Shown: in pieces, positions 8,619 to 16,210 of the stretch
Numbering within the stretch: position 1 is the stretch's first letter
Layout of the letters: each line of letters starts with the position of its first letter
Source: Blastococcus sp. CT_GayMR16
Lineage (GTDB): Bacteria > Actinomycetota > Actinomycetes > Mycobacteriales > Geodermatophilaceae
Assembly: GCF_004570875.1 (NCBI RefSeq)
Contig: NZ_SPQK01000004.1
Span: forward strand, 124,001-188,000
DNA: 64,000 bases
Direction: 5' to 3'
The notes under the pieces: generated by a model
What the model was told of the DNA's origin: nothing
Databases searched by the model: none
The model's input: the letters and a program-made list of their open reading frames with translations, nothing else
Program-made: the position numbers and the translations under genes

Positions 8619-9773
8619 GTGATCGCCAGGTCAGAGCCAGACTCGGACGGTGGACCCGGCGTGCCGGGGGCCACGATCCCGAGCCGTGGTCCGGAGCACC
8701 GGGTGGCCGCTCTGACGCTCGCCCTGCTTCTGGTGGTCGGCGGACTGATGGGCACGATCAACCTGTTCGTCGACGACGTCCTCCGGGCGGGTCCCCAGCG
8801 CTGGATCTACGGCGCGACGATGGCCGCCTGCGTCCTGGCCGCCGTCCCGCTGGTGGTCCGTCAACGCGTCGGCCGGTGGCAGATGTTCGGCCTCGTGCTG
8901 CTCGGCGACCTGATCTATCTCGTCGTCGTCTTCTGCATCGACGATCCCGTCCGCTACGCCACACCCCTGATGCTCCTGTTCCCCGCGTTCGTGGCCGCCT
9001 GGTTCCTCGGCCGCTGGGAGCTCGCCGTCAACATGGTGGTGACGACGCTCGTCTGCCTCGTCGCCCTGTGGCCCAGTTACGACGATCCCGTCGCGCTCGG
9101 CGTCCAGGTCGGGGTCAGCGCCGGAATGCTCAACGCGGGCGCCCTGGGAGTCTTCGTGCTGCGGCGGCGCGTGCAGCGGCTGCTGGTCGCGACGCAGGCG
9201 CTGAGCCACCTGGACCCGCTGACCGGGCTGTTCAACCGCCGCTTCCTGGTCGGGCAGGCTCCGCGGATGTGGCGCCAGGCCCGCCGTGACGGCACCCGGG
9301 TCGCGGCGATGATGCTCGACCTCGACCACTTCAAGAGGCTCAACGACGCGCACGGCCACGCCGCCGGGGACGCCGTCCTCCGGGCGGTCGCAGCGTCCCT
9401 GACGGCCACCGTCCGCCCCACCGACGTGCTGGCCCGCACCGGCGGGGAGGAGATCGTCGTCCTCGGGCTCGTGGCCGACCCGGACGAGGCGGCACATCTC
9501 GCCGAGCGCCTGCGGACCGCCGTCGCCGACAGCCGCACGGCCGACGGGCACGCGGTGACCGCATCGATCGGCATCGCACTCACCCGGCCGGTCGAGGGCG
9601 AGGACGCGGCCGAGGCGCTGTGGCGACTGGTCGACCGGGCCGACGCCGCGATGTACGAGGCCAAGCAGCAGGGCCGCGACCGGGTTGCCTCCCTCTGGCT
9701 TCCGCGCGCCCGCGCGCCGCTGCCGCAGGAGAACACGACGCGACAGGGGCCGGCGGCCACCGACGTGGCCTGA
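8619..9773 (+). CDS. Membrane-bound diguanylate cyclase (6 TM + GGDEF)
   Basis: About 384 residues from GTG 8619 (GTG 8601 is an alternative; the earlier start at 8430 overlaps the cupin gene and is unlikely). Six predicted transmembrane helices fill the first 200 residues. The GGDEF domain follows, with LTGLFNRRFL, MLDLDHFKRLNDAHGH and the active-site loop GGEEI at about 275-279. The Phe of the canonical loop is replaced by Ile, which is tolerated in some active cyclases. An RxxD inhibitory site (RPTD) lies exactly five residues before GGEEI, so feedback inhibition by cyclic di-GMP is expected. It condenses two GTP to cyclic di-GMP. No EAL domain is present. Confidence 0.9.
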   Translation: MIARSEPDSDGGPGVPGATIPSRGPEHRVAALTLALLLVVGGLMGTINLFVDDVLRAGPQRWIYGATMAACVLAAVPLVVRQRVGRWQMFGLVLLGDLIYLVVVFCIDDPVRYATPLMLLFPAFVAAWFLGRWELAVNMVVTTLVCLVALWPSYDDPVALGVQVGVSAGMLNAGALGVFVLRRRVQRLLVATQALSHLDPLTGLFNRRFLVGQAPRMWRQARRDGTRVAAMMLDLDHFKRLNDAHGHAAGDAVLRAVAASLTATVRPTDVLARTGGEEIVVLGLVADPDEAAHLAERLRTAVADSRTADGHAVTASIGIALTRPVEGEDAAEALWRLVDRADAAMYEAKQQGRDRVASLWLPRARAPLPQENTTRQGPAATDVA

Positions 9774-9779
9774 AGTCGG

Positions 9780-9830
9780 CCTCCCCGCAGGGTCCCGTCG
9801 CGAGCTTGTGAGTGACGGGGGGCGGGGAGG
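9780..9830 (+). terminator. Hairpin terminator after the diguanylate cyclase gene
   Basis: A perfect 9-bp outer stem (CCTCCCCGC at 9780-9788 with GCGGGGAGG at 9822-9830) encloses a second 6-bp stem (CCCGTC 9794-9799 with GACGGG 9814-9819). TCCTTTAT follows directly, giving a modest U-rich tract. It sits between two plus-strand genes and would separate the cyclase transcript from the peptidase gene. Confidence 0.7.
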
Positions 9831-9854
9831 TCCTTTATCTGCTTCGCTGGGTGC

Positions 9855-11165
9855 ATGACGCTGGTCGCGCCCGACCCGACTCGGGCCGTTCCGCTGCCAC
9901 TGCGCGAGCAGGCGGCCGTCCGCGACCGCTGGCTCACCCAGCGCCTGCTCGACGTCCTCCCCGGCATCATGGACCGCGCCGGCATCGACCTGTGGCTGGT
10001 CATCGGCCGCGAGTACAACGAGGACCCGGTGCTGCCGACCCTCCTGCCGGCGACCTGGCTGTCGGCGCGGCGTCGCACGATCCTCGTCCTGCACCGCAGC
10101 GACGACGGCGTCACCGCGGCCGCGGTCTCCCGCTACCCGGTCGGCCAGTTCGTGCCCGCGTGGTCACCCGAGGACGCACCGGACCTCCCCGCGGAGGCCT
10201 CGCAGTGGGCCGAGGTGCGCCGCATCGTCGAGCAGGCCGCCCCGACCCGGATCGGTGTCGACGTCTCGGCCTCCTTCGCACTCGCCGACGGGCTCTCGCA
10301 CACCGAGCACCGACTGCTCACCGAGGCCCTGGGCCCCTGGGCCGAGCGCCTGGTGCCGGCCGAGGACCTGGTGGTCGGCTGGCTGGAGACCCGGCTGCCG
10401 GAGGAGATCGCCGCCCTCCGCGGCCTCAACCGGCTGGTCCACGAGGTGATCGACGAGGCCTTCTCCCCCGCCGTCATCGACGTCGGGACGACGACGGCGC
10501 TGGACGTGGCCTGGTGGCTCCGCCAGCGCTTCCACGACCTCGGCGTCGAGCCGTGGTTCCAGCCGAGCGTGGCGCTGCAGCGGGCAGGGGTGCCCCTGAG
10601 CCCGGAGCGCGGCACCCGGCTGCCGGCGGTCGGCTACGACGCGGTGATCGACCCGGGCGACCTCGTGCACTGCGACGTGGGCCTGAGCAGCCTCGGCCTG
10701 CGCACCGACACCCAGCGCAACGCCTACGTCCTCCGGCCCGGGGAGACCGACGCCCCGGCCGGTCTGCGGGAGGCGCTGCGCACCGCCAACCGGATGCAGG
10801 ACCTCACCACGGCCGCACTCACCGTCGGCCGCACCGGCAACGACGTGCTCGCCGCCGCCCGCGCGGCCGCGGCGGACGAGGGCATCGACGGCGACATCTA
10901 CTCCCACCCGGTGGGCTTCCACGGCCACGGAGCCGGCCCCGCCATCGGCCAGTGGGACGAGCAGGACCGCGTCCCGGGGGCCGGTGACTATCCCGTCCAC
11001 CCCGACACCGTCTACGCCCTGGAGCTCGCGGTGCGCAGGCCGGTGCCGGAGTGGGACGGGCAGTGCGTGCGGATGGCCGTCGAGGAGGGCATCGCCGTGA
11101 CTGGTGACGGCGTGGACTACCTGGACGGCCGGCAGACCGAGCTCATCCTGGTCCCGGCCCGCTGA
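9855..11165 (+). CDS. M24-family metallopeptidase (Xaa-Pro aminopeptidase-like)
   Basis: 436 residues. The N-terminal creatinase-like domain (about 1-160, with IDLWLVIGREYNEDPV) is followed by a pita-bread metallopeptidase domain. Putative dinuclear metal ligands are seen in HCDVG, TDTQRNAYVL, the His-containing GFHGHGAGPAIG and the Glu of ALELAVRRPVPEW near the C-terminus. The segment HGAGP is the M24 substrate-pocket signature. It probably cleaves proline-containing peptides or hydrolyses a related C-N bond in the cytoplasm. ATG at 9855 is the only good start; the ribosome site is weak. A long overlapping frame from 9812 is a shadow. Confidence 0.86.
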   Translation: MTLVAPDPTRAVPLPLREQAAVRDRWLTQRLLDVLPGIMDRAGIDLWLVIGREYNEDPVLPTLLPATWLSARRRTILVLHRSDDGVTAAAVSRYPVGQFVPAWSPEDAPDLPAEASQWAEVRRIVEQAAPTRIGVDVSASFALADGLSHTEHRLLTEALGPWAERLVPAEDLVVGWLETRLPEEIAALRGLNRLVHEVIDEAFSPAVIDVGTTTALDVAWWLRQRFHDLGVEPWFQPSVALQRAGVPLSPERGTRLPAVGYDAVIDPGDLVHCDVGLSSLGLRTDTQRNAYVLRPGETDAPAGLREALRTANRMQDLTTAALTVGRTGNDVLAAARAAAADEGIDGDIYSHPVGFHGHGAGPAIGQWDEQDRVPGAGDYPVHPDTVYALELAVRRPVPEWDGQCVRMAVEEGIAVTGDGVDYLDGRQTELILVPAR

Positions 11166-11183
11166 CGGCGTCGCGCGCCGGAG

Positions 11184-11606
11184 TCACTTCTTCCGGGCGG
11201 CCGCCGTCTTCCTGTTGTTGGCCTTCTGGATCGCCTCGACCAGCTGCTTCTTCTTCATGGCCGACCGGCCGGAGATGTCGAGCCTCTTGGCGACCTTGAG
11301 CAGATGGACCTTGGTGGCGTTGGCGTCGACCCCGCCCTTGGGCTTGGCCGGGCTGTTGCGCCCCTGTTCGGCCCGCTTGTCGCTGGGCCCCATCGAGTCC
11401 TTCTTCTCCCAGTGGTCGCCGACCTTCTCGTAGGCGTGCTTGACCGCCGACCAGGCGACCTGGTTGGCCCGCTTGGCCGACCCGTACTGGTCGGCAGCGG
11501 CGTCGTAGGCCTTCGCGAACGTCCGCTGCGCCTTCTTCGCCGAGCGCTGGAGCGTGCTCGGCAGCTCGTCCTGCTTGGGCTTGCCGGTCTTCGTCGTCTT
11601 GGGCAT
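11184..11606 (-). CDS. ChaB family protein with C-terminal Rho-N/SAP-like domain
   Basis: 140 residues, very basic. After a Lys-rich leader, residues 14-68 match the ChaB fold: ELPSTLQRSAKKAQRTFAKA, then NQVAWSAVKHAYEK. A disordered Lys/Pro/Gly linker follows, then a helical domain THLLKVAKRLDISGRSAMKKKQLVEAIQ-like (about 98-125) typical of Rho termination factor N-domains that bind nucleic acid. It ends in a basic tail. ChaB/Rho-N proteins are common in actinobacteria and often stress induced. The start is ATG 11606, with GAGAGGGAGAG upstream. A GGGTAG hexamer at 11643-11638 (minus strand) lies about 32 bases upstream, but no good -35 is seen. RNA or DNA binding is inferred. Confidence 0.82.
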   Translation of the reverse strand: MPKTTKTGKPKQDELPSTLQRSAKKAQRTFAKAYDAAADQYGSAKRANQVAWSAVKHAYEKVGDHWEKKDSMGPSDKRAEQGRNSPAKPKGGVDANATKVHLLKVAKRLDISGRSAMKKKQLVEAIQKANNRKTAAARKK

Positions 11607-11659
11607 GGCCTCTCCCTCTCGAAAGTTGCCGCGCCACCTACCCACGGAAGCCGAAATGA

Positions 11660-12544
11660 TCACATCGCGAGGAATCTGCCCAGCTCGGCCGCCAGTTCCT
11701 CCGGCGCGTCCTCGGCCATGTGGTGGCCGCTGTCGATCGGTCCGCCACCGCGCAGGTCCGTCGTCCAGTCCGCCCAGATGGCCAGCGGATCGCCGAACAG
11801 CTCCTCGAGGTCGTCCCGGCTGGACCACAGCACGAGCGTCGGGCAGCCGATCCGGCGTCCGGCGGCCCGGTCCGCCTCGTCGGCCGCGCGGTCGACGCCG
11901 AGGCCGGCCCGGTAATCCTCGAGCATCGCCCGGACGGTGTCCGGGTCGGAGATGGCGGCGACGTAGTCGGCGTGGTTCTCCGCCCCCAGCGCCTCGACCT
12001 TGCCGGGCGCGTGGGCGCCGTACCAGGCGGCCGGGTCGGCGAGGATCGCCCGCTCCGGCTTGTCGGGCTGGGCGAAGAAGAACCAGTGCCACCACGCAGC
12101 GGCGAACCGGGCGTCGGTCCGGGCCAGCGCCTCGGCGACCGGGATGCTGTCGAGGACGGCGAGGTGGGTGACGACGCCGGGATGGTCCATCGCCGTCCGC
12201 ATCGCGACGTAGCTGCCCCGGTCGTGGCCGACCACGGCGAACGACGGGTGCCCGAGGCGCTGCATCAGCGCGGCGACGTCTGCGGCCATGGCCCGCTTGG
12301 AGTGCGGCGAATGGTCGGGCGCGGGCTCGGGCTTGGACGACCGGCCGTAGCCGCGCAGATCGGGGCAGACCACGGTGTGGCCGGCGGCGACCAGCAGCGG
12401 CGCGACGCGGTGCCACGTCGTGTGGGTGCGGGGATGGCCGTGCAGCAGGACAACGGGCGGCCCCTCGCCGCCGGAGCGAACTCTGAGGACCACGCCGCCC
12501 CCGACGTCGACCCGCGATTCCTCGAAGCCCGCGAAGAACGTCAC
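11660..12544 (-). CDS. Asp-nucleophile alpha/beta hydrolase (haloacetate dehalogenase/epoxide hydrolase type)
   Basis: 294 residues. The nucleophile elbow reads VVGHDRGSYVA with Asp108 in place of Ser, which separates dehalogenases and epoxide hydrolases from esterases. HGHPRTHTTWHRV follows strand 3, and PDLRGYGRSSKP is the classic cap-entry motif. The catalytic His lies in IDSGHHMAEDAPEEL close to the C-terminus. The cap contains WWHWFFFAQPDKPE, resembling haloacetate/fluoroacetate dehalogenases, though substrate cannot be fixed from sequence. Cytoplasmic. It lies 14 bases downstream of the Lrp-type regulator on the same strand, so the two may be co-transcribed. Confidence 0.85.
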   Translation of the reverse strand: MTFFAGFEESRVDVGGGVVLRVRSGGEGPPVVLLHGHPRTHTTWHRVAPLLVAAGHTVVCPDLRGYGRSSKPEPAPDHSPHSKRAMAADVAALMQRLGHPSFAVVGHDRGSYVAMRTAMDHPGVVTHLAVLDSIPVAEALARTDARFAAAWWHWFFFAQPDKPERAILADPAAWYGAHAPGKVEALGAENHADYVAAISDPDTVRAMLEDYRAGLGVDRAADEADRAAGRRIGCPTLVLWSSRDDLEELFGDPLAIWADWTTDLRGGGPIDSGHHMAEDAPEELAAELGRFLAM

Positions 12545-12557
12545 GCGGTCATCCTGC

Positions 12558-12998
12558 TCAGGTGCGCGGCCGGTCGATCAGCCGGGACAGCACGATGACG
12601 CTGCGGGTGTGGTCGACGTTCGGCTCGTCGCGGATGCGCTCGAGCGCCCGCTCCAGCTGCTTCACGTCCGAGGCAAGCATGTGCACCAGGGCATCCGCCT
12701 GCCCCGACACGGTCGCGGCCCCGACGACCTCGGGCACCTGCTCGAGGCTCCGGCGGAGGTCCTCCGGCGCCACGGTCCCCTTGCAGTAGAGCTCGACATA
12801 GGCCTCGGTCTGCCAGCCGAGGACGTCGGGGTCGATCTGGGCCGTGAAGCCCCGGATCGCGCCGCTGGCCACGAGCCGGTCGATCCGCCGCTTGACCGCG
12901 GGCGCCGAGAGGCGGACCTCCGCGCCGATCTCGGCCAGGGTCGCCCGTGCGTTGCGCAGCAGGCAGCCGATCACCCGGCCATCGACGACGTCCATCAT
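12558..12998 (-). CDS. Lrp/AsnC family transcriptional regulator
   Basis: 146 residues from the ATG at 12998 (a second in-frame ATG follows immediately; GGGGGA precedes both). The N-terminal winged helix-turn-helix DNA-binding domain is visible as LRNARATLAEIGAEVRLSAP and VKRRIDRLVASGAIRG. The C-terminal RAM ligand-binding domain (EAYVELYCKGTVAPEDL, VSGQADALVHMLA) makes the octameric core and binds amino acids. It is divergent from dimethylargininase. In actinobacteria this pairing is common, and Lrp members of this kind regulate arginine/ornithine catabolism, so autoregulation and control of ddaH are likely. The ORF can extend to 13097, but that part holds the promoter. Confidence 0.9.
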   Translation of the reverse strand: MMDVVDGRVIGCLLRNARATLAEIGAEVRLSAPAVKRRIDRLVASGAIRGFTAQIDPDVLGWQTEAYVELYCKGTVAPEDLRRSLEQVPEVVGAATVSGQADALVHMLASDVKQLERALERIRDEPNVDHTRSVIVLSRLIDRPRT

Positions 12999-13149
12999 TC
13001 CCCCTACGCAATAAATCAACGCTGACACGTCGCTGATGCAACATACCGGCTCCAACAACGCAACAGAAGGCGATTGTTTGTGAATCCCCCGCCGCATAGC
13101 GTCGTCAGCAGGCGCCGCCGGCGCCCTCGTCTTCCCCGAGGAGTTCCTG
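12999..13149. promoter_or_regulatory. Divergent control region of lrp-like gene and ddaH
   Basis: This 151-base gap is clearly AT-richer than its neighbours. It holds several CAAC/GCAAC words (near 13035-13065) facing one way and TTGTTT (13074-13079), which with TAGCGT 17 bases later (13097-13102) could form a -35/-10 pair for ddaH. Clustered short half-sites without one strong palindrome are typical of Lrp-type wrapping sites. The exact operator is not resolved. Confidence 0.45.
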
Positions 13150-13998
13150 GTGACCGCTGTCCTGCCCCAGCCACGCTCGAAGTCCCCGCTGGAGCGCGTC
13201 GCGTCACCCCGCCGCTACCTCATGTGCCGCCCGGAACACTTCGACGTCAGCTACGCGATCAACCCGTGGATGGACGTCGCCCGTGGGGTCGACCGAGAGC
13301 TCGCCCTCCGGCAGTGGGACGCGCTGCGTCGGACGTACCTCGACCTCGGGCACCAGGTGGACGTCATCACCCCCGAGCCGGGTCTGCCGGACATGGTGTT
13401 CGCCGCCAACGGTGGCCTGGTCATCGAGGGCCGCGCACTGGGCGCCCGGTTCACCCACGCCGAGCGTCGGGCCGAGGGCCCGGCCTACCTGACCTGGCTC
13501 GCCCGCGCCGGGCTGAAGGACGTCGCCGAGCCGGTGCACGTCAACGAGGGCGAGGGTGACTTCCTGGTCGTCGGTGACCTGGTCCTGGCCGGCACCGGTT
13601 TCCGCACCGATCCCGGCGCCCACACTGAGGTCCAGGAGCTGTTCGGCATCCCGGTGATCTCACTGCAATTGGTCGACCCGCACTTCTACCACCTGGACAC
13701 GGCGCTGGCCGTGCTCGACGACAGCACCGTCGCCTACTACCCGGAGGCGTTCAGCCGGGGCAGCCGCGCCGTTCTGCAGCGGCTCTTCCCGGACGCCGTC
13801 CTGGCCACGGAGGCCGACGCCGTGGTGCTCGGGCTGAACGCGGTGTCCGACGGCCGCCACGTCGTCCTGCCGTCCGCGGCGCTCGGCCTGGCTGTCCAGC
13901 TGCGGGAGCGCGGCTACGAGCCGGTCGGCGTGGACCTCGGCGAGCTGCTCAAGGCAGGAGGCAGCGTGAAATGCTGCACGCTGGAGATCCGCGCCTGA
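13150..13998 (+). CDS. ddaH: Dimethylargininase (N(G),N(G)-dimethylarginine dimethylaminohydrolase)
   Basis: 282 residues. It hydrolyses methylated arginines to citrulline and methylamines, within the pentein fold shared with arginine deiminase. Substrate-binding and catalytic features visible are DMVFAANGGLV (about 81-91), NEGEGDFLVVG, HFYHLDTALAVL and the terminal GGSVKCCTLEIRA, where one of C275/C276 is the nucleophile. The His partner lies in SDGRHVVLPSAA or HLDT. The start GTG 13150 has CGAGGAG upstream. It faces an Lrp regulator, and no ornithine aminotransferase gene follows, although that neighbour is common in related genomes. It is convergent with the thioesterase gene three bases downstream. 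Confidence 0.88.
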   Translation: MTAVLPQPRSKSPLERVASPRRYLMCRPEHFDVSYAINPWMDVARGVDRELALRQWDALRRTYLDLGHQVDVITPEPGLPDMVFAANGGLVIEGRALGARFTHAERRAEGPAYLTWLARAGLKDVAEPVHVNEGEGDFLVVGDLVLAGTGFRTDPGAHTEVQELFGIPVISLQLVDPHFYHLDTALAVLDDSTVAYYPEAFSRGSRAVLQRLFPDAVLATEADAVVLGLNAVSDGRHVVLPSAALGLAVQLRERGYEPVGVDLGELLKAGGSVKCCTLEIRA

Positions 13999-14001
13999 GC
14001 A

Positions 14002-14388
14002 TCACGGCTCGAGGTAGCGGCCCCACCGTTCGCGTTCCGCGTCGCTGATCGGCCGGGAGGTGTCGGCGGCGAAGTCGTAGGTGACCATGACGATGTCGGC
14101 CCGGATCGCCACCTCGCCGTCCTGGACCAGCTCCTGCCGGACGGTGAACGACTTCCCGCCCAGCCGGACGACGCCGGTGAACACGGCCAGCCGCTCCCCC
14201 ACCCGGTAGTACAGCTGGCGCAGGTAGTCGGCCTCCAACCGGGCGAGGATCAGCGGGAACTGCCCCTCGGGGTCGCCCAGCATCGCGGTGCGGGCGTCCT
14301 CGAGCAGGCTCAGGGCCCGCGCGTGGTTGACGTGGCCGAGGGAGTCGGGATCGGACCAGCGCAGCTGGACGGAATGCTCGTGTCGCAC
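14002..14388 (-). CDS. Acyl-CoA thioesterase (4HBT/YbgC-like hot-dog fold)
   Basis: 128 residues. A single hot-dog domain is seen, with the 4-hydroxybenzoyl-CoA thioesterase signature VQLRWSDPDSLGHVNHARAL near residues 7-26; Asp in WSDPD and the following HVNH form the active-site loop. RLEADYLRQLYYRVGERL follows. Members hydrolyse short or aromatic acyl-CoA esters and normally act as tetramers. It is the last gene of a minus-strand run (BaeRF, DUF2795, 80-residue protein, thioesterase) with small gaps, so co-transcription is plausible. A role in that group is not evident. Confidence 0.85.
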   Translation of the reverse strand: MRHEHSVQLRWSDPDSLGHVNHARALSLLEDARTAMLGDPEGQFPLILARLEADYLRQLYYRVGERLAVFTGVVRLGGKSFTVRQELVQDGEVAIRADIVMVTYDFAADTSRPISDAERERWGRYLEP

Positions 14389-14400
14389 CGGCTGACCTTG

Positions 14401-14643
14401 TCAGACGGTGTCCTCGGACTGCCGGTGACCTCCCTGGGCGTCATCGGGATCGGCGTTGATCGTGCGCTCCTCGGACTCGGCGAGGATCGCTGCGGCCTGC
14501 ACCTTCGGGTCGAGATCCCCCTGCGCCGGGTCGGGGTGTCCCTCGACGGCCTGTTCCTCCGGCAGCAGCCGCGAGCGGGTCTCGATGTTGTGCTCGGTGA
14601 CGTTGGCCAGCGCCTCGGGCGAGGGCTCCTTCATCGACGGCAT
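14401..14643 (-). CDS. Small acidic hypothetical protein (80 aa)
   Basis: 80 residues, strongly acidic and polar. Sequence such as MPSMKEPSPEALANVTEHNI, EEQAVEGHPDPAQGDLDP and DPDDAQGGHRQSEDTV suggests it is largely disordered. No Cys, no membrane segment, no family that I recognise. Its start abuts the stop of the DUF2795 gene upstream (a one-base gap), which argues for expression from the same mRNA. AAILAESEERTINADPD could form a short helix. Function unknown. Small disordered proteins in stress operons often act as hydrophilins, but that is only a suggestion. Confidence 0.65.
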   Translation of the reverse strand: MPSMKEPSPEALANVTEHNIETRSRLLPEEQAVEGHPDPAQGDLDPKVQAAAILAESEERTINADPDDAQGGHRQSEDTV

Positions 14644-14644
14644 C

Positions 14645-14902
14645 TCAGAACCGCTCCTGCTCGGTGCCCAGACCCAGGGCCTGGGCGACGTCCTGGACGT
14701 TGGCGAACTGCTGCCCGGCGGGCAGGCGGCGCAGCTGCGCCATGACGGCGTCCGGCGCGGTCGCCTCCTGCGCCTTGGCGATCAACCGGTCGCGATCGGC
14801 CGGCCACACCTCCTTTCCGAGGACCTCGGCAAGGGCCGATCGACGCTCGATGTCGGCCGGGTCGGTGCCGGTCGGAGTGGCGGGCTGGTGCGGGTCGCTC
14901 AC
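14645..14902 (-). CDS. DUF2795 domain protein (85 aa)
   Basis: 85 residues from GTG 14902 with AAGGAGACAGA about 8 bases upstream. A polar N-terminal stretch (PHQPATPTGTDPADIE) precedes a helical domain, RSALAEVLGKEVWPADRDRLIAKAQ, followed by DAVMAQLRRLPAGQQFANVQDVAQAL. The latter matches the DUF2795 pattern (LxxLPxGxxFxNVxDVxxAL). DUF2795 proteins are small helical actinobacterial proteins of unknown role, often found with stress genes. Upstream is the BaeRF/Vms1-like gene (31-base gap) and downstream the acidic 80-residue gene. The ORF frame extends to 15262, but that part is antisense to the BaeRF gene and is not coding. Confidence 0.78.
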   Translation of the reverse strand: MSDPHQPATPTGTDPADIERRSALAEVLGKEVWPADRDRLIAKAQEATAPDAVMAQLRRLPAGQQFANVQDVAQALGLGTEQERF

Positions 14903-14933
14903 GGGGTTCTGTCTCCTTCGGTCGGTACGGGGG

Positions 14934-16058
14934 TCACTGGTCGGTGGTGGCGTCGGCGTAGCGGAGGACCGCGGCGACGGGGACGTCGGCCGGCAGGGCC
15001 GACGCCGGCGCGACGACGACGCCGGCATCGGTGGCGGCGGCGGCCGCGAGCAGTGCCCGGTCGGCCGGTACGACCTCGCCGTGGGTGCCGAGCGCGTCCA
15101 TGTCGCGCTGGTCGGCGCCGAGCTCGATCGGCGTCCGGCCGACCAGGAGCGTCGCGTCCGCGGGCTCATCGCTGAGGACGAGCGTCTCCACCTGCCCCTT
15201 GCGCAGCGCCTCGACGACGGGCCCGCTGCCCCGCACCGCCAGACCGTGGGCACCCGCGGCATCGAGCTGTTCGAGCACCTGGGCGCTCTCGCGTGCCTCG
15301 TGCTCGGCGACGAGTTCGTTCATCCGCCGGTCGACGGGCTCCCGGTCGGCGCCGGCCGCGCGGCCGCCCTCGTCCATGGACACGATCAGGTCGGCCCATT
15401 CGCCGCTCGCGCGGTCGGTGAGGATCTGGCGGGCGCGGACGTCACCCGCCACCAGCACGAACACCGGTGAGAGCCGCCGGGCCATCGAGGCGATCCGCGC
15501 GGCGACGTCGTCGGCGTTGGCGATCCAGTTGTTCTCGACGTTGTGCTGGTAGCGGTGCTGGGACCACCCGCCGCCGGGGAACTTGTGGATCTGGAACGTG
15601 TCCCCGTTGACGGTCTCCTCCTCGTGCGCCTGGCCGGGCCCGCCCATGAAGGTGATGTCCGCTCCCGTGCGGTCGGTCAGGACGACGATGTGCGGGACCC
15701 GACCCGGCAATTGGCGCAGCACCGGCAGCAGGTCCGGATGCGCTGACCAGTCGGCGACCTCACGCGTGGGCGCGTCGACGAGCGCTTGATCCAGGACGAC
15801 GGTCGCGTCGGCGGCCACGACGAGGGCCCGGCCCTTCAGCGTGCCGGCCTCACCGCCCTCGTTCCCCTCCAGCAGCCGGCTCCGCACGGCCTCCACGACC
15901 GGTTCGGGGGCGCCCTGCTCGGTCAGCCGTGCGGTGATCGCCCGGACGCGCAGGTCGAGCTCGGCGTCGGCGGTCGCGGTGGTGTGCGTGACGTCGGCGC
16001 AGACGGTGGCGAAGGGTCCGCTGGCGGCGAACACCGGCTTCAGGAAGGACACGTCCAT
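14934..16058 (-). CDS. Vms1/Ankzf1-type release factor homologue (BaeRF family, Rv2629-like)
   Basis: 374 residues, the same length as Mycobacterium tuberculosis Rv2629. The N-terminal part (MDVSFLKPVFAASGPFATV) and middle RVPHIVVLTDRTGADITF with GGGWSQHRYQHNVENNW match the bacterial archaeo-eukaryotic release-factor domain. This domain relates to eRF1 and to the peptidyl-tRNA hydrolase Vms1. The Gly-rich GGGWSQ loop followed by Arg occupies the position of the catalytic GGQ loop. The C-terminal half is an L7Ae-like/Rossmann-like lobe. By homology it could release nascent chains on stalled ribosomes in the cytoplasm. It leads a four-gene minus-strand unit and has a SigB/SigF-like promoter element 50-60 bases upstream. 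Confidence 0.85.
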   Translation of the reverse strand: MDVSFLKPVFAASGPFATVCADVTHTTATADAELDLRVRAITARLTEQGAPEPVVEAVRSRLLEGNEGGEAGTLKGRALVVAADATVVLDQALVDAPTREVADWSAHPDLLPVLRQLPGRVPHIVVLTDRTGADITFMGGPGQAHEEETVNGDTFQIHKFPGGGWSQHRYQHNVENNWIANADDVAARIASMARRLSPVFVLVAGDVRARQILTDRASGEWADLIVSMDEGGRAAGADREPVDRRMNELVAEHEARESAQVLEQLDAAGAHGLAVRGSGPVVEALRKGQVETLVLSDEPADATLLVGRTPIELGADQRDMDALGTHGEVVPADRALLAAAAATDAGVVVAPASALPADVPVAAVLRYADATTDQ

Positions 16059-16108
16059 GTAGGGGAACTCCTCCGTCGATCGGTCGGCGCCCGACGCTCT
16101 CTCCGTCG

Positions 16109-16171
16109 CCGCCTACCCATCGACCGTGTCCTCACACCCGGTGTGTGATCCCCCCGGCCACGGGTAGGCGG
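16109..16171. promoter_or_regulatory. Symmetric divergent SigB/SigF-like promoter pair
   Basis: A perfect 10-bp inverted repeat, CCGCCTACCC (16109-16118) and GGGTAGGCGG (16162-16171), flanks a central 6-1-6 palindrome CACACC-c-GGTGTG (16133-16145). Read outward, each strand shows GTGTG, 14 bases, then GGGTAG. That fits the stress-sigma consensus of actinobacteria (GNNT-N14-16-GGGTA). One copy points at the BaeRF operon, the other at the gene starting at 16211. The same region could also bind a dimeric regulator. Confidence 0.6.
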
Positions 16172-16210
16172 TCGGGACCGAGATCCTGGATCCTGGAGAG
16201 AGGACCAGCC

